Shown: positions 1 through 10,248 of the stretch, piece after piece
How positions within the stretch are numbered: the first letter of the stretch is position 1
Layout of the letters: every line of letters begins with the position of its first letter
Source of the DNA: Datisca glomerata
Taxonomy: Eukaryota > Streptophyta > Magnoliopsida > Cucurbitales > Datiscaceae
Direction of reading: 5' to 3'
DNA length: 64,000 nucleotides
Assembly: GCA_003255025.1 (NCBI GenBank)
Contig: QANY01002927.1
Location: forward strand, 124,001 to 188,000
Translations under genes and position numbers: made by a program
The notes under the pieces: model-generated
What the model was told of the DNA's origin: nothing
The model's database searches: none
Seen by the model: the letters and a program-made list of their open reading frames with translations, nothing else

Positions 1-1086
1 CTTCTTAGGAAACTTGATTATATTTTTATGTATGTGTGCGCCTTCTTAGGCAGTATCATACAGGTCCCTACGTGTATGCGCTTTCATAAGTTGAATCGTC
101 TACGGATGACACTCTAACATGTGCTCCTGCCACCGGGCCATTTCTTGATGTACTTCACCCTGGTTAGTTATCTCAATATCAGAATGTCGTGGTACGTTTG
201 TTCATGATTCTACTGAATTATCTCCAATAATGATTATGAACACATCATTGAGCTACATCTGCCATATACGAGCATGATATGGGTATAAAAAATATTGATT
301 GACTATATTCACTTGTCATGATACTTTGGTATTTGGACACACAGTATGAACATGCAAACGATGCATATATTACCATGTATATTCACTCATCATGATACTT
401 TGGTATGCGTGCTAACATTGAACTTGAGGTTATGCATCGTCAGTGCGTGTATTTTCTTCAGCCTATTCGTTTAGTTGGAACGCCCCAAGGTTTCAGTGAA
501 CACTTTGATGGGGTGGCATTTTTTTTTTTTTAAATGTGAGTATTTCTCTAGAGGCTTTTTGCTTCAAAGTAAAGTGAAAAAAAATGAAAATAAGAGAATG
601 ATCTTGGTCGGATAACTTTATAGAGGTGGAAAGCTCCCATGCTACGTCTTATCCAAGGAGGGGTTGTGGCGTCTCATCACAGGGAGGGCGGGACGCAGCA
701 CCACGTCTAATGAATGTGGCGCTGTCGAGACGTAGCGCCTCATTCAAGGCGCGGCCACACGCCTCGTTCAGCGTGTCTGAGCAAGGTGTTCTCACACACC
801 TCATTAGAGGTATTGTGACATTTCTCGCCTTCAGCGAAATGCCGACACGCACCTCGGGCGAGGCACTCCGCCTCATTCAAGGTACTAATGAGGAGAGTTT
901 CCTAAAATGCATTTACACATAAGTTATGGCAGATATAATATTTTTATGTTTTGATGCCTATAGTTATTAGAGACAAAAAAAGAAGACGTATGTCCCACGA
1001 ACAAGTGCGAAAGACGCAGGTAACATTCCAATCAGAAAATATATTCAAACTTGATTCTTATGCCCTCAACCTTGAATAGGGGGCTA
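1..1086. other. No gene seen; GC-rich patch with short imperfect repeats
   Basis: No convincing coding region. A GC-rich patch at about 640-890 stands out from the AT-rich surroundings and contains four copies of a degenerate 12-mer close to CCTCATTCAAGG (near 738, 762, 799 and 871). An open frame of 98 codons crosses this patch, but its translation is low-complexity and resembles no family I know, so I do not call it a gene. A poly-T run lies near 521-532. The compositional shift could mark part of an old LTR retrotransposon, since a purine-rich tract resembling a polypurine tract follows at about 1076-1086. Confidence 0.5.
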
Positions 1087-1928
1087 ATGTAAATAATGAG
1101 TCACGCTGTTAAGAGTAATGTATCAAAAGGAACATGCGGCGTCTAAAGACAGGTCCATATGACACTTATGTAGAATAACATTTATCGGTGTGTGATAATG
1201 ACAAAATAACGTATGTAAAGGACGCTCCTAAAGGACACTCCTATTTTATAAAGGTGATGATCCCATTATATGAAATTAGGTATTGAATGTTGTACTTCGT
1301 CTTCCATTTTAGTGGCAAAGATTCAAATGTGTTTTCTTGCCCGGGAATAATCTGAGAGTTGTGGTCTGGTAGGATTATGACAAGGTTCGCTACAGCGTGA
1401 TAGGAAGATCTCCTTAAAGAATGTAGCCACCTTACGAGTCCTGGAAGTGCCTCATTTGTGCCGCCCCAGGAGAACCCTGGGCGCGGCTCCCCATGCCACC
1501 CTGGGGGGAACCTTAAGGGTAGCTCTCCATGCCGCCACGGGGGGAACCCGGGCAAGGCTCCCCATGCCACCCGAGGGAACCCTGACGGTGGCTCTCCATG
1601 CCACCATGGGGGAACCTCAGGCATGACTCCCCATGATCACTCCGGGGGAACCCCGAGGGTGGCTCCTCATGGCATCACGAGAGGAACCCCGAGCATGGTT
1701 TCCCGTGCCACCACGAGAGAACCCTGAGGTTGGCTCCCCATGTCGCCACGGGGGAACCTCGGGCGCGGCTCCTAATGCTACCATGGGGAACCCCGGGAAC
1801 GATTCCTCATGCTACCATGGGGGATCCTCGGGCACAATTTCCTATCTTTTTTCGTTTTAGGGATGTTGCACAATTTAATCTTGGAGTCATGTTTTTTGTG
1901 TGTGATCATGTTTTTAGCGTGATTCTTA
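1087..1928 (+). repeat. Possible LTR-like segment
   Basis: This is a tentative LTR. The segment is preceded by a G-rich tract (AATAGGGGGCTAA) like a polypurine tract, starts with TG, and is followed at 1929 by TTGGTGCCAGTTTCTGTG, which resembles the primer-binding sites of Tat/Athila-type Ty3 elements. The end before that site is not a clean CA, and no second copy was found in the window. The 35-bp minisatellite lies inside it. Alternatively this is unrelated repetitive sequence with chance matches. Confidence 0.28.
1471..1845. repeat. 35-bp GC-rich minisatellite, about 11 units
   Basis: Tandem array read directly from the sequence. The anchor GAACC (GATCC in the last unit) recurs at 1472, 1508, 1544, 1576, 1611, 1647, 1684, 1719, 1754, 1788 and 1823, giving spacings of 32-37 bp with 35 typical. 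Each unit has the form GGGGAACCCnGGGnGnGGCT followed by CCCCATGCCACCA. Units differ by substitutions and small indels, so the array is not freshly amplified. Because 35 is not a multiple of three, the open frames crossing it repeat a peptide only every third unit, and I consider them accidental. Confidence 0.93.
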
Positions 1929-4900
1929 TTGGTGCCAGTTTCTGTGTAGACACGCATTTGGCATGCGGTTGTAAAGGATGTGCATGTGGCCCCCACTTGA
2001 CCCTATTTGTAAAACGGGGTCGTTAACCTCATTATTGAGGTAATCAATTCTCACCGATCCCGAGACCAAACACTGAGAATATTTTTTCCTCGAGTTTCTC
2101 ACTTAGCTTAGAGTCTTAAAAGCATTTGTCACCTTCCGACGGTTGCGTAAGGTTGCTTGTCCTTCACCCTCTGATGACCAAGTCCCACATTCTCAGGCAT
2201 ACTTGGCATAGACTATATCACTCATACACGCATCATCCTAAACCCTAAAACAATCATCATGAGCAAGTTTAAATTTAGAAGTTTTCTATACTTAGATGTG
2301 TTATTTACTCTCATTTTTATAATTTGAAACATTATTGTGAGATTTTGATATGTATATATAAAAATAGTTTCATATTATTTTAAACTTTTTTGCTAATTAA
2401 TTACAGATTGCGGTTAGGAAAAACCTACCAGCCACTCATATCCAAATGGAACCCCATACCTTATCCATGAAACTTTTGTGGGTATATGGATGAGTTTGTG
2501 GATGAAATATGTTAACGAGTATGAGGGTGGGTATGGTACTATTCATATCATATCCTACCGTTGACATCTCTGGTGTACATGAATCAACAATTTTTTTAAA
2601 TTTACAATCCATAAGAAAGTAACCAATGCCATATCGACATATGCAAGCTAGAATGTTATTTAAGACAATATGAGTGTAGTGGATAAAATCGTCTAAAAAC
2701 ATGTTACAAATTACACTAGACATACATGGAACTAGCATTAAAATATTCTAGAACTTAATGGAATTATTCATTCACCATGCATTCATGCATGTAAATAGGT
2801 CATGCGTGTGAAGAAAAATTATGCATGAGAACTAAGAAACTACTACTAACGAACCTAAACAAAAGATATTTAGCCCAAACAATGAGCATTTCAAACACCA
2901 CAAATATAATGTATCATGGGGTTTTCAGGCCATTGATGGTCTCCCTCGGTCTTTTTCATCTTTGTCAACTTCATTTCAACATTTTTATCCTTCTAAATGG
3001 CCTCAAGGACCCATGATAAATTGTGATGAATCTTAAATTCATTAAATCGTCCTTGGAACAACAACAAGAAAGGATGACGCTCAACACCCAAAGATTTGTC
3101 AAAAAGTCAAGGTTCATTAATAAAGACGTTTTTTTTTTGTCTAAAGAGTATCTGAATTACGCAACAAACAACATTTCACTGGTCATTTATCCCGAACTCA
3201 ACTTAAACATGAAAATAAATTTATATTTTGAATTAAAAGGTTAGCTTCTGAATCATAAGGTTGGTAGAATTTCAACGAATTTAATTTTGTTGAATTGAAT
3301 GTATTTTTAAAAAATTGAGTTTTTTTTTCAATTGCATTGATGTATTGACACCATTACGTATATTTTAATTAATAAAATTAATAATAAAGTTATTATACCG
3401 ATACACGTAACATATAATTTAAATGTGCATGAGGTTGGTAAAAGATATTAAAAGTAGGATGTGACGGATAATCAACATCCATCCCATACATGCACATTAA
3501 ACATCCTATACCCTATCCTCATATCTTAAAAGACTTATTCAATTATCTGACCAGTTGGAATGACTTTGTCATACATCCACGTTCTGTGTGATTGCTTGGG
3601 TATAATTGAGAGGTGTTATTGGTATACTGCACGGTCTACTTTGGTATAAGAGTTATCACACATGAGAGTTTTTGAATCCACGAAGGTAACCATTGACACT
3701 GAAAGATGAAAGTGGCGTGCTTTATCCAATTAAAGACAACTTCTTTCTTCCAATGCCTCATACTCTTATTTTACACCGTGAGGTACAAGTCTCTATATCA
3801 AGTTTTTGGTGCATTTATATTGTGCCTCCACCCCCTATTTTATTTCATTTTATTTTTCAATACTGCTTTCTCTCGACGAGATTAAATTATTACCATTTCA
3901 GAGGGAAATGAGTTATTCTGATTTGGTTATTCTATTAGAAACATAAGAGAGAATGTCATTATATTAGCATAAAGGAGAAGGAATACGATCAAATTTTTTA
4001 TTTCATTAGAGAAACATTCATCAGGCGAGAAGAATATTATCATCAAACCCTTGTTTATGTATGGATGACCAACAACTTTGAAATAAGTAGTAAGTATCTG
4101 GCCGCTTTGTTCCTAATACGGTAGAAATGTGGATCAATAACTTCATCACCATCCCACTAAAGAAGAGCAGGTGCAACTTCGATAGGGAATGAATCATACA
4201 GTTATACTATCCAGGAAACATTGGAACTTTGATTCTCTTTTTGCCTTATATATCAATTGTTATAGTTTCCTTCTTTGATTCAATTTTTTTGCCAAGATAT
4301 GTATTTCTATTTACTAGCGTGTTTTCCTCTTAACAGTCTCTTTATGCTTCTATCAAATAAAACATACCAAAAAGAGAATTGCATATATAAAAACAAAAAA
4401 TTCTACATATAAATTTGTATGCAATCTTAAACACAAGTTGTATCTTTGTCGGAAACAAGACTCTTTACATAAATATTCCCATGTAGTTGTATAAATCTAG
4501 CTAACATTCCCTTTCTCTATGTTTGTGCAGTCTGGTCATCATAAATATTTTTCTTTCTTTTTTTCTTTTAAATTCACTTTTAGAGGAGGGTAGATCTGGT
4601 TCATTTAGATCTAGAGGAATGCTAAATTTGACTCATGAACAATCTCTACCGTGCAGAACATCTCAATTCATATATTTTTAAATCTTAGCTACATATTTAA
4701 ATATACTAATTATATGTTGTATTCACTACAAAAAAAACAACATAACTAAAGTAATAAATACATAGACAAACCAGTTGTTGAAGCTGTGAAAATTGGTTTC
4801 ATCTCCATCAAAATAAGTGCCTTACATTAGATCTCCTTGAACATAACTAACTATTTCAGATATTATATAATTATAGGTGAAAAATAGAAAATTGATAGAA

Positions 4901-5062
4901 AGTAATGAAGTATTGAAAAAGATGTGACATGACGCTGCTAATTGCTCATTTCGGCAACCCGCATCATAGGCACTTCAACTTTCGGCCTTGATTGAAGTCA
5001 GACTCTTCATGTAGTTATGAACATATTTTATTCCACTAAAAGCATCTGGGACTTGAATGGTC
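1929..5062. other. Intergenic, no supported gene
   Basis: About 3.1 kb of AT-rich sequence with only short unrelated open frames on both strands, none resembling a known family. It contains AT-rich stretches around 3290-3420 and 4370-4520. A CACTACAAAAAAA string near 4726 resembles the outer bases of CACTA transposons, but no partner terminus was seen. I see no RNA gene or clear regulatory element. Confidence 0.5.
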
Positions 5063-5437
5063 TTAGGTTATGCAATAATCAGCATCAGATACCAACATGC
5101 AGTCTAAGTACCCCAAATATAAATATCCATTGACATAACACAGTTCACCTAAAAACATTATGTCACGCCTTAAAATATATAGCCTAGTCCACAAGTCCTC
5201 AACATCATACCTACTGGCTTTCCATACATGATAGACGTATATGAAGCTGGAGCTACGTTGTTCCTTAAAGTAAACCAGAGAATCATTCAACAAAGTAATA
5301 TTTGGAAGAGTGTCTTCCCCAAACTCTAATGTATTTGGTGCATCCCTTTTATCGAACACCTCGTTGGCAAGGTGATATCCAATTATTAGCTCGCCCAAAG
5401 ACGAATATCTTACTAACCAGTGACAAATATGTAGCAA
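5063..5437 (-). pseudogene. F-box-associated (FBA-type) domain fragment
   Basis: A 124-codon open frame on the minus strand reads like the C-terminal interaction domain of plant F-box proteins. The order is typical: a short stretch with CHWLVRYSSL, then a strand ending in LANEVFDK, a turn, a strand containing LLNDSLVYFKE, then VYHVWKASRYDVEDLWTRLY, which corresponds to the family's W-V-M-x-Y-G-V-x-x-S-W-T-K-L-F segment. No F-box is visible upstream on the minus strand, and the preceding 100 bases break the frame. Such proteins select substrates for SCF ubiquitin ligases. This piece is probably a truncated relic, although a spliced gene with an unseen first exon cannot be excluded. The family assignment is by recall of consensus. 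Confidence 0.5.
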
Positions 5438-5689
5438 TGAGTTAGCCCACGATCATGTGAGAGATTTGAAATTATAAAATTTTAGTAGAGATGAGAGATA
5501 TTTTTATTAAAATATTGGAAACAGATAGAGGGAAAATTTGGAAAATTATTGATAATTTTTTTAACACGGTATAGTAGTACATATGTTATACATTGTACTT
5601 GTATATTATATATATTGCATATGGCATATATATTTAGATATTGTTTATATATGCTACATACTTTATTAGATCATTTATATATGTTATCT

Positions 5690-6715
5690 GCATCATTTGT
5701 GTTAATAAAAAATATGGCACAAAGCATTATTCTAGGCAATCTTTTTTTAAATTCTATTGTACCTATTACCAGTATTGATATCTCAAGTATCCATACCGTA
5801 ATTAATAATTCTGATATTACCTTTGAATTCATTACCAAACCGTATACAAAAGAAGTTGATCTCATAAGACATCTTATAGATAATAAAACAAACCAGTTAA
5901 ATCTGCTATAGAAAGAAATACATTTTATGACAATTGATCAACGTATAAAACAACCGAAAATACAGAATAAAATACAAACAATGCTACATGAATTCAAAAG
6001 CAGAAATCTGTAGTGATATCCCTAATGCCTTTTGGGATAGGAACAAACATATCATATCTTTACCATAACATCCAGATTTTAATGAGAAAAATATTCCTAC
6101 TAAGTCTAAACCTTGCCAAATGAAAAAAGAATATTTAGAACTATGCAAAACAGAAATTGAATCTCTTTTACAGAAAAAGTTAATTAGACCTAGTAAATCT
6201 CCTTGGAGTTGTACTGGCTTCTACGTTAATAAAAATACTGAAAATGAAAGAGGATTACTAGGTTAGTAATCAATTACAAACTGCTTAATGATACTTTGCA
6301 ATGGATAAGATATCCTATACCGAATAAAATAGTCTGCTTGACAGACTTCATGATTCCATAATCTTCTCCAAATTTGATTTGAAATCAGGCTTCTCGCAAA
6401 TACAAATAGCTGAACAGGATATGTATAAAACGGCATTTACCGTACCCTTTGGCCATTATGAATGGAATGTTTTACCCTTTGACGTTAAAAATAGTCCTTC
6501 TGAATTTCAGTATATCATGAATGATATATTCAATGCTTATATTGCATTTATTATCTGTTACATAGATGATGTCTTAATTTTTTCATCCTCTATAAATCAA
6601 CATATTAAACATCTGAATATTTTCAAGTATTTTATTAACATAAATAGCTTAGTTTTTTGTCTGCTAGTAAAATGAAAATATTTCAAATAACAGTAATATT
6701 TTTAGGCCATAATAG
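5690..6715 (+). pseudogene. EPRV lineage 1: protease C-term to reverse transcriptase fragment
   Basis: Part of a caulimovirid ORF1 polyprotein. Residues around 5700-5910 match the C-terminal part of the aspartic protease (ILGNLFL motif), and 6150-6699 match the N-terminal and catalytic part of reverse transcriptase, including the FGHYEWNVLPF block and an intact YIDD catalytic motif near 6559-6572. The same order, with closely related sequence, is found at about 16280-17240 in the fuller copy. Stop codons and frameshifts separate the pieces (for example after 5908 and near 6265), so this is non-coding. The segment ends abruptly near 6715, where the sequence switches to the minus-strand promoter of another piece. 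Homology on the left begins about 5690. Confidence 0.82.
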
Positions 6716-6739
6716 TTCCCTCAACAAAGGTGGGGTTCC

Positions 6740-6747
6740 CTTTTATA
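6740..6747 (-). promoter_or_regulatory. EPRV lineage 1 TATA box (inverted copy)
   Basis: TATAAAAG on the minus strand, followed by GGGAAC and a CACC-TTTGTTGAGGGA block that is also found after the TATA boxes at 11799 and 19326. The shared downstream block supports it as the pararetroviral transcript promoter. It lies within about 30 bp of the junction at 6715, so the region after the start site is lost here. Confidence 0.7.
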
Positions 6748-6944
6748 GTTCAAAAAGTAACTACGGTGTATTACAAAAAGAAACTATGGTATGGAAAAGT
6801 AACTTTTATAAAAAGATAAGGTGGCGTGTCTGAGTTGAAGTCGTCAATCTTTATCTTTGCTAAGTGGGAATTTACTTTTGAGAAAGTAGATTTGTCTTTT
6901 CTGTAGACGGGAGACAGCTGCATTATTTGCTGTTGTTTCTGTTG

Positions 6945-6961
6945 CTACTTTATGAAAGTAG
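6945..6961. promoter_or_regulatory. Conserved palindrome CTACTTT-N3-AAAGTAG
   Basis: CTACTTTATGAAAGTAG is a 7-bp inverted repeat with a 3-bp centre, upstream of the TATA box of the inverted EPRV copy. The same palindrome occurs at 11584-11600 and, with 4-bp centres, at 19160-19177 and 19225-19242. It contains AAAG, the core recognised by plant Dof factors, on both strands. A binding function is inference. Confidence 0.6.
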
Positions 6962-7006
6962 TTTGGCTACGTCTGTTAGTGTAGTCTGTTGGACTGGCAG
7001 TCCAGA

Positions 7007-7790
7007 CTAGACTTTGGCTTTGCCTTTCTTGTCCTTTTCGATCTGTTCTGAGATGATTGTGGTCAATGAATCCCAGAAGTGTGTAATAGTCGGTTCTGGC
7101 AGATTTTCTTCAGGGTCTTAGCTTTCACCGGCTAAGATGCTAAAAGCATTTTCTTCAGTTAGGTCAGCAATTAGGTCAGTATAAGTCTATTGACTGTGTT
7201 GAGAACTAGATGTGCCCATGGAGGTATCGTCAGGTCCAAAGACATGAAGGAATTGGTCTTTAACAAAACTCATGGTTTTGATTGCTAATTCTTTTTCACT
7301 GATATTAGGAAATTCTTGTTTAATAAGATTCTAAGCATTAAGGAAAGGTTTTCATGTTGGTGCTAGTAGGGCCTTAGGTATGGCTTCAAGGCATGCTTGA
7401 GAATGTGCTTTGATAGTTTGGATCAGTTCTGTTCGATGGGGATTCATTCATTTGTCCCACCATTTGGTAAAAAAAATTCGTTTTAGTATTGGGATCCCAT
7501 TTTGATATTCACATTTAAAGCCGATAATAAAATGAATTAAGGATTTTGAAACTGTAATATTTTTGTTAACTAATAGAAGGGAATAAGTAGCATGTCATTC
7601 CTTAAATTGAATTAGGATCTATTCAGGAAGAGTCTCAAAGGTAATTCTAAATTTATCCCACCATAAAAGGAACCAATTTGGAAGATCGAGAGTGAGAACT
7701 TCTGGACATATACGGATGAACTATGTATGATTATGGATCGGATTCTAGTAATAGAATGTATTAGTAAAGGATTCGATATAATCCCACCAA
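7007..7790 (-). pseudogene. EPRV lineage 1 ORF2, C-terminal part (inverted copy)
   Basis: Minus-strand homologue of the C-terminal part of ORF2 at 10727-11538. It keeps recognisable segments such as the tryptophan-rich WWDK-type block and the acidic tail, and ends at a stop read from CTA at 7007-7009. It is interrupted by frameshifts and stops, so it is not translated as one protein. The N-terminal part is missing because the sequence switches at about 7790 into the viral leader. The protein's role is unknown (see the entry at 10249). Confidence 0.7.
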
Positions 7791-7794
7791 CTTA

Positions 7795-8145
7795 CCGCTA
7801 ACCAACACGCACCTCTTAAATGAGGGGGCTAGCCACTATAAACCCGGTCAGTTCAGATAATAAAAGAACTCATAATTAGCACGTTTGTCAACATTTTACA
7901 TGGGTCAATGGTCCTAACGCAATGTCTACTCAACAGACCTTACCAGTACGCGACTTTGGTGACGTCCCACTAATTGTTCATTGATTGTTCTCTGAATTTA
8001 CTATAGTCTACAGTGATTGCTTCCTTAGTCTTAATAGTTACATATTGAGTGCCTTCGAGTTAGCATGAATCATGAATACTAGAGATTATAGTCCAACAGA
8101 TCAACTACTTTTTAAATTAAAATGGAAAACTTACGGATGATGGAA
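7795..8145 (-). other. EPRV lineage 1 leader fragment (inverted, misplaced)
   Basis: About 350 bp aligning, on the minus strand, with the leader at 12003-12395, including the GTTGACCCATGTAAAATGTTGA block and the CCCCCTCA block near its end. In an intact viral genome this would precede ORF1. Here it is wedged between the zinc-knuckle region (8150) and ORF2 (7790), which shows that the inverted block was rearranged before or during integration. Confidence 0.72.
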
Positions 8146-8450
8146 GCACTATTGGGTTTCTTCATTAAGAGATAATTAATGGAGTCTCTTCTTAAATTGC
8201 GGCATTTATTAGCAAAGTGGCCAGGTAATCCACACTTACAACAGGTACCTTTAGCTTTCAGATTATTGTAGTGAGATTTCTTCAGATGTGGCATATCTCT
8301 ATGTCTAGATATCTTTTAGAAAAGTATTTTCTATGAGATTTATAGGGCTTGGAAGTAGAAGTCCTATGTGGTTTGGAAGGAGAAGGATACTGGATTTTCG
8401 TGTCGTAGGCAAACTGATTGCAAATTTCACCTAATTCTTTTTTGTCGCAA
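8112..8450 (-). pseudogene. EPRV lineage 1 zinc knuckle (inverted copy)
   Basis: Encodes a retroviral-type CCHC zinc knuckle on the minus strand, CCKCGLPGHFANKC, with all four metal ligands present (C-x2-C-x4-H-x4-C). In caulimovirids this motif lies at the C-terminal end of the coat-protein region and binds nucleic acid. The equivalent motif in the fuller copy (near 15270-15315) has tryptophan in place of the first cysteine, so this fragment preserves the better version. The frame runs on through a junction at about 8145 into leader sequence, so its last residues are not viral coding sequence. The segment upstream (to 8450) is the shortened coat-protein tail. Confidence 0.75.
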
Positions 8451-9275
8451 GATTTTGATGTTTCATTAATGAATTTTACCTTCCAATGTTCGCTGTTGCA
8501 TCACCTCTCCGCGTGACTTTCAAGAGGAAGACATCCTTATACCATCAGAAGTGGGTTAGAGAGGGGCATCTCAGATTTATAGAAGTTCTCGATATCTGTC
8601 AGTATTAATAATTCTCGGGCCTAGAAAGTGATGGATGATGGATTGAGCCAGAGTGTAACATGCATCTTCTATTCTAGTATGCGTACTAGTGATCGGGTCA
8701 ATGTTAATCTTAAAGAAATTTAATATTTTTTGTCTTTGGCTTTCAGGGAGACAGTTGCCCCACCATCCCTTAAATGTTCCTGTGAAACCATTGACCAGGA
8801 ACCGACAGATCTGATGATCTGTATTATCATTCTGTTTACATACAGAAGAGTACATAATCATTTGATGAATGGTTTCAAAGACTTGGTACTAGGTTTTTCC
8901 ATCTATGTTCCATTTATAAATGGTTTTACCATGATAGGATTTCTGTGAATGAAGGAAATCTTCTTTATACGAAAGGTCCTGAGGGGTTGGTCTTGGATAA
9001 TAATACATACTAGGTCATGTTAATGCCATAAGAGTCGTAGGTCTTTTAGAGTAGGAAGGGGAGAGTTTATTTATGGTGTCATCAAAGTTTTTCTGGATAT
9101 CTAAAATTTGAGATAAAGAATATTCTTCGGATTCTTTTGCATTAGGTGAATCATTCTGATTCATCATGTTCAGTTGACCTGAGGAAGGTTCAGGTGTGGA
9201 GATCTTAAGATTTTTTATTTTCCCCATAAGGATCTCCATAAAATCATCATCCTTCTTACTAGATTTTAATTTCAA
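8451..9275 (-). pseudogene. EPRV lineage 1 coat-protein region (inverted copy)
   Basis: Minus-strand segments match the coat-protein part of the caulimovirid polyprotein. The 9275-9015 frame corresponds to the region N-terminal to the core and ends near the acidic SLSQILDIQ block. The 8861-8577 frame contains the conserved VNGFTGTFKGWWGN block, typical of the capsid core of these viruses. The two are in different reading frames, and sequence is missing between 8577 and 8450 relative to the fuller copy at 14473-15294. It is therefore a pseudogene. Confidence 0.75.
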
Positions 9276-9802
9276 ATTTTGAACATCTAGAGGAGGCTTG
9301 AGAGTAACAGGTTCAAGATTAAGCTTATGTTTCTCGATTAGTTGAGGTTTAGTAATCTGTGTTTCCTGTATTTGGGAAACTTGGTAATCTATCCTAGTTA
9401 ACTTTGTGCTTACAGTTTGAAGAAAGAGGCTTGTATAATTATTATGTTTGATTAAGGGTAGAATATATTTAACCTTAACATGATCCTGATGATTAACCTT
9501 CTCTGGAATCTTAGTCTATGGGTTGATAACTAAATGTTTTTTATTTTCATTTCCTAGAGCAAGTTCCAAGGATAAGGGTGGTGGATGCATAGATTGGTAG
9601 GTTCTACCACTGGTGGTAACCCACGTATTTTGTATATTAGAAAAAACTTGTAACTGTTGGTCATCATGTATTTTGACTTACAAAGTAAGCTGGTGATACC
9701 ATTCAGGAAAATGCTAAAGGCGCTGATCTCGATCTAACTAGAAATGATAAAGGTTTTTAAGATCTAAAAGCTATTGAGGATTATGATTAGAAAAATACCA
9801 AT

Positions 9803-10244
9803 TCCTAAAGTAATCTTAGTATACCATTGCTTATCTCCGCCACATCCTAATTGGCATAAAATTGTAGAAACAAATGCTTCTAATTTAGGCTATGGATGTA
9901 TTCTAAAACAACTTATTCCATAGAAACAGAAAGAAGAACTATTAAGATTCACATCTAGCACTTGGAAAGGACCAGTTAAAAATTATCCTACTATTAAACA
10001 GGAATGCTTAGCGATAGTGAAATGTGTTCTTAAATTCCAAGATGATTTATTAAATCAACATTTTCTTATCCGAGTTGATTGCTCTGCGTCTAAACACATC
10101 TTTAAAAACGATGTACAAAATCTTGCATCCAAACAGATATTTGCATCTTGGCAGAGTATATTATCTGTATTTGACTTTGATATTAAATATATTAAAGGTG
10201 AACAAAACTCTCTCCCTGACTTCTTAAATATTTTGCAGGGATGA
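9803..10244 (+). pseudogene. EPRV lineage 1 RNase H fragment (end of ORF1)
   Basis: The end of the pararetroviral ORF1. The frame 10017-10244 has the characteristic C-terminal RNase H pattern: a histidine or glutamate-type start is lost, but the block SKQIFASWQSILSVFDFDIK and the following IKGEQNSLPDFL are clear and repeat at 17740-17850. RNase H degrades the RNA strand during reverse transcription. The stop at 10242-10244 comes shortly after the conserved end, and ORF2 begins 5 bases downstream. Upstream, 9803-10016 is related but interrupted. Its left edge abuts the inverted block, and by comparison with 17240-17485 about 240 bp of viral sequence is missing between this piece and the fragment ending at 6715. 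Confidence 0.8.
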
Positions 10245-10248
10245 CAGA

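Larger units (their letters stand above)
6715..9803 (-). mobile_element. EPRV lineage 1: inverted, internally rearranged piece
   Basis: Read on the minus strand, this block contains, in order: sequence upstream of the coat protein (9803-9280), coat-protein region (9275-8440), zinc knuckle (8294-8150), then an abrupt switch to the viral leader (about 8145-7795), another switch into the ORF2 C-terminal half (7790-7007), and the promoter with TATA box (to 6715). Each part aligns by eye with the plus-strand copies (13570-15330, 12003-12395, 10727-11538 and 11539-11830). The normal order is ORF1, ORF2, promoter, leader, so two internal joins are rearrangements. The left edge joins plus-strand reverse transcriptase; the right edge joins plus-strand RNase H. 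Confidence 0.8.

Noticed and set aside
626..922. 98-codon open frame in a GC-rich patch
   Set aside because: The translation is low-complexity, unlike any family known to me, and the region consists of short imperfect repeats.
1458..2026. Several overlapping proline/glycine-rich frames
   Set aside because: They are produced by the 35-bp minisatellite, whose period is not a multiple of three.
4726..4760. CACTACAAAAAAA string as a CACTA transposon end
   Set aside because: No subterminal repeats and no partner end nearby; the string is short and AT-rich.
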